From positions 16,021,501-16,085,500 of the forward strand of contig JASWHV010000011.1 of NCBI GenBank assembly GCA_030760725.1: DNA of 64,000 nucleotides. The letters run 5' to 3'. Source of the DNA: Neostapfia colusana (Eukaryota > Streptophyta > Magnoliopsida > Poales > Poaceae). Made by a program: the position numbers and the translations under genes. Below, piece after piece: positions 1-10,600 of the stretch. Each line of letters starts with the position of its first letter. Position 1 is the stretch's first letter. Below the pieces are notes generated by a model. It ran no database searches, was not told where the DNA came from, and saw only the letters and a program-made list of their open reading frames with translations.

Positions 1-2830
1 AGCTCTTGTGGTCGGTGTAGAGGTGTATAAGATTTCCGAGCAAGTAATGCCACCACATCTTCAAAGCAAGGACCATGGCAGCTAAATCAAGATCATGAGT
101 TGGATAATGCTGTTCGTGATTTCTGAGTTGACGAGATCCATAAATGACCACTCATCCTTCTTGCATAAGCACGCAGCCAAGACCGATGCCAGATGCATCG
201 CAATACACGTCGAATGGCTTCATCGTATCCGGCTGAGCATGAACTGGGGCTGTTGTGAGATGCTTCACTAGAGTCTTGAAGGCTTGTGCACATGCAGCAC
301 CCCACACAAATCTGGTATTCTTCTTTAATAATTCTGTCATCGGCTTTGTGATCTGAGAGAAATTCGGAATGAACCTCCGGTAATAACCCGCTAAACCGAG
401 GAAGCTACGAATTTCATGCAGTGACTTTGGTGACTCCCATTTCTGTACTTGGATAATCTTACTCGGATCAACAGCGATGCCCTCCGCTGAAATAATGTGT
501 CCGAGAAAAGGTACTTGATTAATCCAGAATTCACACTTGCTGAATTTTGCATAGAGCTAATGATCTCGCAATCTTTGTAGCACAATATGCAGATGTTCAG
601 CATGTTCTTCCTCTGACTTGGAGTACACCAAGATATCATCGATGAAGACCACGACGAATTTATCCAACTCTGGCATGAACACTGAATTTATCAGGTACAT
701 AAAGTGTGCCGGGGCGTTGGTCAACCCAAAATACATAACGAGATACTCATATAGTCCGTATCTCATTGAAAACACCGTCTTCAGAATATCTTCTGCCCGG
801 ATTTTAATCTGATGATATCCGGACCGAAGATCCATGTTCGAAAATACCTTCGCACAAACTAATTGATCGAAGAGCATATCAATGCGAGGTAGTGGATACT
901 TGTTCTTGATGGTCACAGCATTAAGAGGACAATAATCAACACAAAGCCGTAGTGTTTCGTCCTTCTTCTTGACAAACAACGCTAAACAACCCCAAGGTGA
1001 CGAACTCGGTCATATAAAGCCCTTGCTCATTAGGTCATTCAGTTGCTTCTTCAATTCTGTCAGTTCAGTGGGTGCCATCTTATACGGCCTTCGTGATATC
1101 GGTGTTGTTTCCGGTATAAGTTCAATCTTGAACTCTACGTCTCGCTTGGGTGGCATGCCTGGTAAATCAACGGGAAACACATCTGAATGCTCACGTACCA
1201 CCGGAATGTCCTCTATCTTCACAGCTTCCGTGTGGTTCACTGTTGCAATCTGCTGCCGTCTGGTGCCCAGAATTAATATATGAAGACCGTGTTGTGGGGA
1301 GTGGGACTCAACGGTCCTAGAGCTGATGTTAAGAACCGCCTTGTGGTAATTCAACCACGACATCCTCAACACAATGTCGATCCTCAGACCCTCAATAATA
1401 ATGAGAGTCGTGGGGTATACTCTACCCCCCAAACAAAGAGGTGCTGGGGAGACAACCTCGCTTGTGGTACTGCTGCCCCCGGGCGAAGATATGAGGTATT
1501 GCCTCTTCATATAAACTGTTTGGTGCTGATGTTGAGCCACGAAAGATTGGCTAATGAAATTGTGTGTGGCACCGGAATCAAAGAGAATAAAAATCTGTAG
1601 CTGATTCAGAGAAAACATCCCTGCTAAAGCGGCTTCTCCCTCCGGAACATCCTCAATCACTGTATAGTGAATACTGCCCCATGTCTGCTCTTCTTTCTGC
1701 AGATTTAGGTACGGGTCGGAATATTGTAAATATGATGACCCGCAGCCTTGAATTCCCTCCGAACAATGTCTAGCATAATGGCCCATATGCCAACAAGTGA
1801 AACACGTATGTCTCTCCGGTTCTCCGTTGACTTGCGGTTGGATGCTAGGTACACATGGCTGCAGCGATGGAGCACAAACCACTGTCTGATGCTGCTGCTG
1901 TGGAGGTGGTGCAAGTTGTGGAACTTGACCAGCAATCAACCTCTGAGGAGTTGATCGTACAGGTGGCCTCCATCTTTCACCGGATGGCGTTTGATACACC
2001 AAACGGTATTTCTGAGGCACATAACTTGTGCTGGCCTGCTCGATCTCACTCATTTTTCTTGTCTCAGCTTGCCACTCAAGTGTCGGCTTCTCTTGGATGA
2101 GAGCCACATCGACCATGTCAGTGTAACTGCCGTTATTGTGCACGGCCAACTTCTCCTTTAATATGGCACTCAGCCCATGGAAGAATAAATCACACCATGC
2201 CTCTTCTTTGGCCACATATTCGGGAGCATATTGGGCCAAAAGGTTAAACCTTCTGACATACTCAAGGACACTAATGTCCCCTTGCTTCAAGCCCAAAAAT
2301 TCCTCCCACTTTGCCTTGACAATACCTAGTGGTATGTGACGAGTATTAAAGGCTTCACAGAATTCACTCCATGTTACTTGATGGCCCTCCGGAATGGTGG
2401 CAAGATGGTCAACCCACCAGTTTCCAGCTGCTCCATGGAGTTGCTGAGCGGCAAACATTGTCTTCTGAACTTCGTCACACTCGAATACTCTGAATTTAGA
2501 CTCCATGACATGAAGCCATTGATCTGCTTCCACAGGTTCGGTGGCTTCAGTAAAGATTGGTGGTTGAGTCGCCAAGAAATGCAGATAAGCGTTCCAAGGT
2601 GGAACGACTTGTTGCGTGTTCTGGAGTACGCCCTGCTGTACCAAGGCTTGGAGTAAGCGTGTCTTCTCTTGACTCATTTCTTGGAGTAGCCTGGTGTTCT
2701 CCTGGTTAGACTCGACAACCAGAGTCATAAGATCCATCCATCCCGTGGATGGCAGTTCCGACGGTGGAATAGAAGCATCACCGCCTCGGCGAGAACTCCC
2801 GGCCCTACTCCTAGAGCGAGTACGAACCAT
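1..2830 (-). pseudogene. Element A gag-pol, broken and cut by the window edge
   Basis: The polyprotein encodes gag, protease, reverse transcriptase and RNase H; the integrase part is off-window. I start it at the ATG 2830-2828 (MVRTRSRSR) because the other elements start with the same MVRTR/MTRTR pattern directly after a CAG; an in-frame extension upstream has no counterpart in them. Visible parts in order are gag, a CCHC knuckle (CFTCWHMGHYARHC) near 1765-1806, the protease motif FDSGATHNFIS near 1545-1585, RT with FIDDILVYS near 630-655, and RNase H with YCDASGIGLG near 190-220. The reading frame is unbroken except for three in-frame stops at 1010-1012, 557-559 and 152-154. The first and third fall at codons that are Arg in sister copies, the second at a Lys codon. 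An RT residue is also altered (DYCPLNA where sisters have DYRPLNA). The element cannot make a full polyprotein. Family assignment is firm; the Tekay lineage rests on sister copies with chromodomains. Confidence 0.85.
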
Positions 2831-2842
2831 ACTGCAAAAATG
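2831..2842 (-). promoter_or_regulatory. Candidate 3' splice acceptor before gag ATG (element A)
   Basis: In sense orientation the sequence reads ACATTTTTGCAG, one base, then ATG. A T-rich run ending in CAG is the usual plant acceptor form. The same arrangement occurs in B, C, D and E. No transcript evidence is available. Confidence 0.4.
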
Positions 2843-3363
2843 TATTTGAGATGAGTTAAACATAAACTCACCAGTATGTGAGACTAATGGAAACATGGAT
2901 ATGTCAAAACTTTTTGGAAGCAGTAACAAAATCCATGTTTACACAACTCCTTAGAGTAGGCATAGCTAACCAGCCTATCTGTACAGAACAGACCTTTATG
3001 TACTAACTCCAGATTTTGATCTAGTTAAAAGCATTTTCATAACTCGAGTTGAATACCAAAGTTCAATTTAACTTCATTATCTTTCACACGAGTATTCATA
3101 TTCCTTCAGATCATCTCTGGATCAAAAGTTATGATTTTCCAAAGTTGACAGAATTCCAGGATAAAATTTGCCAGCATCTCCTTTGTATGTGGCTGATTTT
3201 ATCACGGTTGTATATGCAAATACAGTAAGAATCTGAATAATCATTGAACTACAACAAGGTTGCAAATTTCATAACCTTTCCAATGGTATGTCATAGGCCC
3301 CTTAAGGATTTTTCTGCAGAATGTTATGGCTTACAAACAGAAAGGTCCAGAGAGGTTTTGCTG

Positions 3364-3382
3364 CTGTCCTGGTTCTGGACAG
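3364..3382 (-). other. Conserved leader hairpin (element A)
   Basis: The sense strand reads CTGTCCAGAACCAGGACAG: stem CTGTCC/GGACAG around a 7-nt loop. The copy in E is identical and near-copies occur in B and C. The first base after the hairpin is about 534 nt from the gag ATG. Confidence 0.5.
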
Positions 3383-3550
3383 TTTACCTTCATCTGAACT
3401 TTCCCCCAATTTGTAGTATGATTTTGCTCTGGAGGTCTATATAGAAGCCTTAGAGCACTTGAAAATCTTTCCAGAACTATATCATACACCTTAATTGGGT
3501 GAAACTACTCAGAGTTATGCTCTGTTAAAGTCCAGCAAGAATTTCTGCCG

Positions 3551-3570
3551 AAAACAGAGCACTCTGTTTT
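3551..3570 (-). other. Conserved leader palindrome (element A)
   Basis: Nine-base inverted arms, AAAACAGAG and CTCTGTTTT, are separated by two bases. An identical copy lies in E at 62308-62327, and a similar one lies in B at 19088-19104. Confidence 0.45.
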
Positions 3571-3649
3571 TGAAATCATTGAAGCCTAATCATCCACTCA
3601 TTTGAATCATAGCTCAAAATAAGAGTTCAGTAACTAATATTTGTTTCAA

Positions 3650-3654
3650 ACTTC
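3650..3654. repeat. Target site duplication of element C, left copy (ACTTC)
   Basis: ACTTC directly precedes the left end of C (TGTGGGGACC) and recurs at 32325-32329 directly after its right end (TTTTACA). This is the 5-bp duplication expected of a Ty3/gypsy integrase. Confidence 0.9.
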
Positions 3655-6600
3655 TGTGGGGACCACCCCGTGGTTCACCCACTCCAGGATCGCATAGGGT
3701 GGTGCCGTGCGATGCGGCACCCAACAGCACACACGAAAAGATTAGAGAACAACATACAAACTTTTATTTGATACGAAACAGCGGAAGTCTTTTGACAAAA
3801 CTTATTTAACAGCGGAAGTATTATACATAGATGGCCTCTCATCCTAACTATGCAAAAGTGCAGCCGTCCAGCCTGGGGACGCTACACACTAGCAGCAAGT
3901 AACCGGAGATCACGGCGGCGTGCAGGGCTCCAGCTTGGCCGTGTACCCCGACGGGGGCATCGCCTCGTCCTCGGAACCTTCCTCATACCTCTCACCTGCA
4001 CACAGCTTAAATATTGCAACCGTGAGCACGAAGGCTCAGCAAGTCTTAACCGTCAACCCTAGGCATGGAACTCTACATGCAGGGATGTGTAAGATAGAAA
4101 AAGGACTTTGCAATAAAGACACGCCTACATGTTGATCCTTACTTTCAGTTTTATAGCAACAGTTTATTGAGCCTTAGGCAGCCTCACATCGGAAGTCCAC
4201 AATCAAACAAGAAACACTTTCCTCCGATGTGGTGATGCCCAAAGTGGAATATAAACTTTAATTAGCTCTATAACTACATCATACAAGGTTTCAAGACATT
4301 AATAGTTCCATACAGCATGTCAGTTGGCTTATTTCACTTCTTACTACGTCACAGCGCAGTGAACAAGCGGGTACTCAAATAACCGCGAGGGACGGTGATT
4401 GCAATCAAGACACACCCGGATAACATGTCACATACACCCACTTTCAGAAGAGATGATTCCACACCCCTTCCTACTCTGTTGTATGCGACAACCTTTCAAA
4501 GTCAACCCAAATGCCGAACCGGTCCATCCGTAACGGGCAGGAGGTCCCCGCGTGGAGCGTGACTGTGCCGACCGGCAGATTTACACCTTGCTACCCTCAA
4601 CACACTCCTATTTACGGTTGGGTAAGCCTCGGCACCCAGGTTAACCAATTGCATCGGTTTTCCTGGTTCCCATATGCCAGTATGCATCTGGTACTGTTCG
4701 ATACATGTTCAGCAGGGCCGCACACGGACGGTCCTCAACCGACACCAACAGGGCTACGCACGTGAGACCTCTGCTCACTGCATCCTATCCCCCCTGCTGG
4801 GTCTCATTTTCACAACTCAAGCCATTTTCTACCTCTTCTCATTCCATGTGATAAGTACTATCTCGCGAGTAGCTTCCAACCACTCGACTTCTACAGGATC
4901 CTAAACATTAGGATGACATTTTCTACTTGTCGAGTTTGTAAACTACCCAACCATTTATAGGAGTTAAAAAGGCTATGCAAGTGGGGTTTCAATCACCCTA
5001 AATCTAATGCATACATTTCAACTTAGACATAAGTGGTACAAATGAAAAGCTTTATAAAAGGTACTTAAGTGCAAACCAGGGCTTGCCTGGTTGCGAGTTA
5101 AATGGGAAGTCAGCTTCTGGTGGAAGGACGTCCAAGGGCTCCGGTGCGTCTTCAACTTCGGTCACTATTATGAAATGTAATAAAATACATGCGTAAGTAT
5201 TAAGGATTTATGAGAATTGGACTTCTATTCATAGCTATTGCTATTTAGAATCCTTAATTAGCTTTGGGATTTTTACAGTGGATTCTAGACTCTCTAAGGA
5301 TGATCTGAGCAAAATTTGGAGAAATGTCATTGCACAATGTAGTCTTTAAAATTCCTACAAGTACAATGCTTCTCTGACTTTAGAGCCCAATTCAGGAGCT
5401 TTGACATAGCTAATAGTGGAAGATATGATTAGGGTAAGCCTCCATGGTTCTAACAAAATTTGTTTCACCATTTTTGGAGCTACCAACAGAGAGATATGAA
5501 TTTTTGAAGTTGGGCCAGAGTTCTGAAAAGTTTCTGTTTAAATTCGAATTCCCAAATAAAGGCTGAACTTTGGGAGGCAATTTAGCCTACCAAATGAACT
5601 CCAATGAAGCTCAAATTTTTACTGGTGATCAGTTACTATAAAAAGGACTATCTTCCCAAATTTGGGAATATTTCATAAATAATTGCTCCAGTAATAAATC
5701 CCTAAAAGATTTATTAAAACAATTCTACAGAAATTCCTGGGCATTTTCATAGCCAAAAATTGGTTTCTCTGTGAAGTACTCCTCATGAAAATTCCAACAA
5801 AATTGGTCTCACCCTTTTTGGAGTTTTCTACACAAAGTTATGAGTCTCCAAAGTTTGAACTGCATTAGGAAATTCTGGAAATGTTTAAATCCCAGCAGTG
5901 GGTCCCACCCGTCAGTTCTTTCTTCTCCCTCGCGCCAAACAGTGGAGTCCGCGGCGTTTGCTCCGGCGAAGGTGGCGGGAACAGCTTTCCCAGCCATCTC
6001 CCGAGCCTAAACTCGCCGCTCCCCCATATTTGACCGTGCTGAACACTCTGGGAGGGTCGCCGGCGGCAGTAGCTCACCGGAACCCACCGCGTACCGGTGA
6101 CAGCAAGGTTTTGAACTCCGGCGAGGTCGGGAACCCTCATTCCTCCATCACACGATCGGTTCTCGGGCTCTAGAGTATCAGTGAACGATGTAGGAGCCCA
6201 TAAGGGTCCTGGCCGCCGGTGAAACAGCCGGCAACTAGGGGCTCCACGGCGACCCGAGGTGCTTTTGTACCGGCGACTAAGAAACAGCTAGGGCTCCCTT
6301 GTTTCTTGATGTTTTTGCTTGGTTCTTCATCGAGGAGAGGCGCTAGGAAGTAGGGAAGTTCTGTGCAAGCTTACTTGAGTTCTAAAGCATCGTGCACCAC
6401 GAATTTTCGGTTAGACCGAGCACTACCCGTCGTTGTACAGTTTGGGGAAACGTTGAAATTCTCACCACCGGTTCTAGCAATCGCTAAACGGCTTCCGGCT
6501 ACACGATCAGGACATGCAAACACACCTTTCTTGTGTAGGGAAGGGGCGGTGACACCAGCCGTAGCGCGCTGTCCATGGCGATCTCTCTCGGTTCTTCCAC

Positions 6601-7586
6601 GTTCACCCGAGGACCGTGGCTACTTTGCCAATTCCCGGAGCAATCAAGCTCGGGACGGGAACGGAGAGGGGCTGGATGGCTAGAGCACTGCCAGGTGCTA
6701 CTCTTTGCTGTGGAGGGCTCGAGCAGCCAAGCTCGGAGGGCTGTGGTCGATCGGAGAGAACTGAGCGGCGGTGTTCAGCGTAAATGAAACTGTTGCGGCG
6801 CTGCGCGAGCTGAGGGGGAAGAGAAATAGGGCTGGGGCGCTCGGGCGGTCGCTCTGATCACCCACGTGCGCGCCGACATCGGAGGCAGCGAGGAACAGCT
6901 CGGTGGAGCCTCGGGCGCGGGTAGAAATCGAGCGCTGGCGCCGCTATGATCGCCCGGGGAGAAAACAAGTCAGTTGAGTTGCTTTGTGTGGCTGACAATT
7001 GGGTCCCACCTCCCCCCTTTGTTTAGTCAAATTTTTTCTGATATTTTCCATCCAGCAACTCAACATTAAAGGCCTTACTTCACCCCAAAGTTAAGGTTTG
7101 AATTTGCTGAATTCAAATAGTTTGAATTCAGGTGTGAAGTTTGAATTGGGTTGGTCATTTGAATTTGAATTGGAATTTGAATCCTCCATTTTGTATAGTT
7201 CCATAAACCTAGCAAACCAAGTACAAAGTACCCAATTTTTGGCATGGCTGCTCATTCAAATGTGGAGAATACATTTGTGGAAGCAAATTTGCAAATTGGG
7301 GGAATTGGAATTTGAAACTGAATTTAAAATTCAGATTAAAGGGCTTCTCCTTTTAATTCCAAACAAATATTGAAACTCCTCCAAATGAGCTGAAATTTGG
7401 AAGGGTGAATATTTGGACTATGAGGATCCAAGTCATGAATTTAGATCTCCATGTCTGGAAGTTTTCGGGAAGTCCACATCCTCACTTTGAACTTACACCT
7501 TATAATTCAAAGTTTTAATTCCCCTCATTTTTCCTAAGTGTACATGAGCTGAAAATTCTCTTGCTACCAATTTTGGGGATTTTACA
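3655..7586 (-). repeat. Element C 3' LTR (minus strand)
   Basis: A 3932-bp LTR with plus-strand ends TGTGGGG and TTTTACA. It matches the split copy at 13955-14260 plus 28692-32324. It contains a GC- and CpG-rich block at about 5890-6980, flanked by AT-rich DNA. A poly(A)-like signal (sense AATAAA) lies at 3763-3768, and a stem-loop near the 3' end at 3702-3720. The exons of a putative small spliced gene lie at 6017 (donor), 5087-5164 and 3909-3995. The gag-pol gene lies to its right, so in sense orientation this is the downstream LTR. Confidence 0.92.
3909..5164 (-). CDS. LTR-embedded small spliced ORF, copy in C 3' LTR (exons 5087-5164 and 3909-3995)
   Basis: Function unknown. Sense exon 2 (5164-5087, 78 nt) begins after an acceptor-like ATAATAG and encodes an acidic stretch containing VEDAPEPLDVLPPEA. 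It ends at CCAG|GCAAGC, which fits a GC-type 5' splice site. After about 1.09 kb the acceptor TGTGTGCAG opens exon 3 (3995-3909). Exon 3 reads GERYEEGSEDEA and later LEPCTPP, then a stop. Joining the exons keeps the frame (phase 1), as in B and E. The upstream exon probably ends at 6017 (AGCG|GCGAG); the C 5' LTR has the canonical GT there. No start codon could be assigned, so only the 3' coding part is described. The alternative is shared ancestral LTR sequence without coding function; in-phase conservation and synonymous differences argue against that. Confidence 0.5.
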
Positions 7587-7599
7587 TCCCTCCCCCCTT
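7587..7599 (-). other. Polypurine tract of element C
   Basis: The sense strand reads AAGGGGGGAGGGA directly before the LTR start TGTAAAATCC. This is the plus-strand primer for reverse transcription. Confidence 0.85.
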
Positions 7600-7649
7600 A
7601 AAAGAATCTCGTCCCGAGTTTTTAAAGGAAAAGCAAAGTGGCGAAAACT

Positions 7650-10600
7650 TTACCGGGTATATGACGATAGCAAGTCCGGATAGTATGTTCGTAGATAGTC
7701 CTCGCCTTCCCATGTCGCCTCATCAGCGGTATGGTTACTCCACAATACCTTGTAGAACCTTAAGGTACGGTTTCTTGTGGCGCGAGTCTTTTCATCAATA
7801 ATCCGGATTGGATACTCCATGTACGTGAGGTCCGGTTGAAGAACTTCTATGTCTTCAGTGCGGATTTCAGCAGAGGGCTTGAGGCACTTCCTCAGCTGAG
7901 AGATATGGAACACATTGTGAATCCCTGCGAGCGACGCCGGTAAATCCAAGCGATAGGCCACGGGTCCGCATCTTTCAATGACGGCGAACGGACCAATGAA
8001 CCGCGGCACAAGTTTACCCTTCACTCCGAAACGATGAACTCCCTTCATCAGAGACACACAGACATAAACATGGTCCCCGATGTCGAAGTGGAGAGGGCGG
8101 CGTCTTTTATCCGCATAGCTCTTCTGACGAGATTGAGCAGCCTTAAGATTGGCTTGTATTACTCGCACTCGTTCTTCAGCTTCATTCACAAGTTCAATGC
8201 CATAGATAACTCGCTCGCCGGACTCGCACCAGTTGAGAGGTGTGCGGCATTTCCGGCCATAGAGAGCTTCACACGGCGCCATCTTAATGCTAGCTTGATA
8301 GCCATTATTGTAAGAGAACTCCGCCAACCCAAATGATCATCCCAATTCTTGCCGTGGTGGATGGCACAAGCACGTAGCATGTCTTCAAGCACTTGATTCA
8401 CCCGTTCAGTTTGACCATCCGTTTGTGGGTGATACACGGAGTTTCGGATCAGTTTGGTCCCCAACGACACGTGCAGCTGTTCCCAAAACCGAGAGACGAA
8501 CAGCGCACCGCGATCTGAAATAATGGAGCGGGGAACACCGTGCAAGCACAAGATCTTTGCAATATACAGCTCCGCATATTGCTTGACCACGTACTTTGTA
8601 TGTACGGGGATAAAATGAGCCGACTTGGTTAGTCGATCGACTATCACCCAAATCGAGTCATGCTTGTGAGACGTGAGAGGTAACCCGACTATGAAGTCCA
8701 TGCTGATATCCTCTCACTTCCACGCCGGAATGTTCAATGGTTGCAGTTGTCCGGATTTACGCATATGATCGGCTTTCACACGCCGACACGTATCACATTC
8801 AGATACGTACTTTGCGATTTCTCTTTTCATCCGTGTCCACCAAAACCTGGTTTTCAGATCCTGGTACATCTTGTTGCTGCCCGGATGAATAGAATACTTG
8901 GACAGATGAGCTTCATCCAAGATTTTCTTCCGAAGCTTCATATCACGGGGTACCACTATACGGTCTTTAAACCATAGAGTGTCATGTTCATCTCTCCGGA
9001 AGCATTTCATTTCGTCATCCTTCATCCTTCTCTGAATGTGCGACATTCTCAAGTCTTTCTTCTGCGCTTCCATAATCTCCTCTTGTATTGTAGGGACGAG
9101 AGCAAGATTATACAATGCCCATATGGAACCAAGTACAGACTCGGCTCCTCCTCTTCAAGTGGGGTGATGGACAGATTGTTGACATGAGATTTGCGGCTCA
9201 AGGCGTCGGCAACCACGTTTGCCTTCCTGGGGTGGTAGTGAATCTCGATCTCATAGTCTTTGATCAGTTCTAACCATCTCCGTTGCCGCATATTCAACTC
9301 CTTTTGAGTGAAGATATACTTCAAACTCTTGTGGTCGGTGTAGAGGTGCACTAAGTTCCCAAGCAAATAGTGCCTCCACATCTTCAAGGCCAACACTACA
9401 GCAGCGAGCTCAAGATCATGAGTCGGATAGTGCTGCTCGTGGTTACGAAGTTGACGTGAGCCATAGGCGACCACTCTTCCTCCTTGCATCAATACACAGC
9501 CAAGCCCGATACCGGACGCATCACAATATACGTCGAAGGGCTTGGTTGTATCCGGTTGAGCTAACACCGGGGCTGTTGTAAGATGCTTCACTAATGCTTG
9601 GAAAGCTTCCTCACAAGCTGAGCTCCAAACATATTTGACCCCCTTCTTCAACAGTTCAGTCATCGGCTTAGCAAGCTTGGAGAAATTCGGTATGAATCTC
9701 CGATAATATCCTGCTAACCCTAGGAAACTTCTGACTTCATGGACTGATGTGGGGGACTTCCATTTCAGCACTTGTTCGATCTTGCTTGGATCAACTGCAA
9801 TGCCTTCTGCAGAAATAATGCGACCAAGGAATGACACTTGGCTGATCCAAAACTCGCACTTGCTGAACTTGGCATAAAGCTTATGGTCTCGCAATCGTTG
9901 AAGCACGATATGCAAGTGCTTGGCGTGTTCCTCTTCAGACTTGGAGTAAACCAAGATGTCGTCTATGAACACCACCACAAACTTGTCCAACTCCGGCATG
10001 AACACTGAGTTCATGAGATACATGAAATGTGCCGGGGCGTTGGTGAGACCAAAGGACATGACGAGGTACTCATATAACCCATATCTCATCGAGAAGGCCG
10101 TCTTTGGAATATCTTCCGCACGGATCTTGATTTGATGATATCCGGAGCGAAGATCCATCTTTGAAAATACACTCGCACCCACAAGTTGATCGAATAAGAT
10201 ATCGATATGGGGCAGTGGATATTTATTCTTGATGGTGACGGCATTGAGAGGTCGGTAGTCCATACATAACCTCAAGGTTTCATCCTTTTTCTTCACAAAC
10301 AGCGCGGAGCATCCCCATGGCGAGGAACTCGGTCGAATGAAACCCTTCTTCATTAAATCATTGAGCTGCTCCTTTAATTCAGCTAGCTCACTCGGAGCCA
10401 TCTTGTATGGTCTCCGTGAGATCGGTGTCGTCCCAGGTACAAGTTCAATCTTGAACTCGACATCTCTTTCGGGTGGCATGCCCGGAAGATCATCCGGAAA
10501 GACATCCGAGTATTCACGGACCACACGAATATCCTCGAGTTTTGTGGCTTCCGTGTTATATGTGGCTTGAGCTTCTTGAATCGAACGGTCAAGAATAAGA

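Larger units (their letters stand above)
2843..3649 (-). other. Element A 5' untranslated leader, gag-proximal part
   Basis: Non-coding leader between the primer site and gag, split by element C; the remainder is 32330-33032. It holds a hairpin at 3364-3382 (sense CTGTCCAGAACCAGGACAG, 6-bp stem) and a palindrome at 3551-3570 (sense AAAACAGAGTGCTCTGTTTT). Both recur at similar spacing in E and B. Short open frames here show no conserved motif and I do not call them genes. Confidence 0.6.
1..3654 (-). mobile_element. Element A, left part (Tekay-type Ty3/gypsy retrotransposon, minus strand)
   Basis: This is the internal region of a minus-strand chromovirus-like LTR retrotransposon. It runs off the left window edge inside RNase H and is interrupted at 3654 by element C. 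It resumes at 32325 after C and continues through its primer site (33033-33044) into its 5' LTR (33048-36231). The duplicated target ACTTC at 3650-3654 and 32325-32329 shows that C entered A. The 3' LTR of A lies outside the window. Confidence 0.85.

Noticed and set aside
2831..2929. Longer gag start in A at 2929
   Set aside because: The in-frame extension is not seen in C or E, and MVRTR at 2830 matches their starts.
4941..4965. TATA box in C's LTR (sense CTATAAATGG near 4955)
   Set aside because: The motif fits, but it lies downstream of the putative exons 1 and 2 and there is no transcript evidence. A core promoter cannot be placed from sequence alone.
5898..6173. Open frames in the GC-rich LTR cores (also 14906-15260, 30634-30909, 39187-39624, 55078-55509) as host genes
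   Set aside because: Long frames are expected in GC-rich DNA. They occur on both strands, overlap one another, carry no domain motif and are not kept between LTR families.
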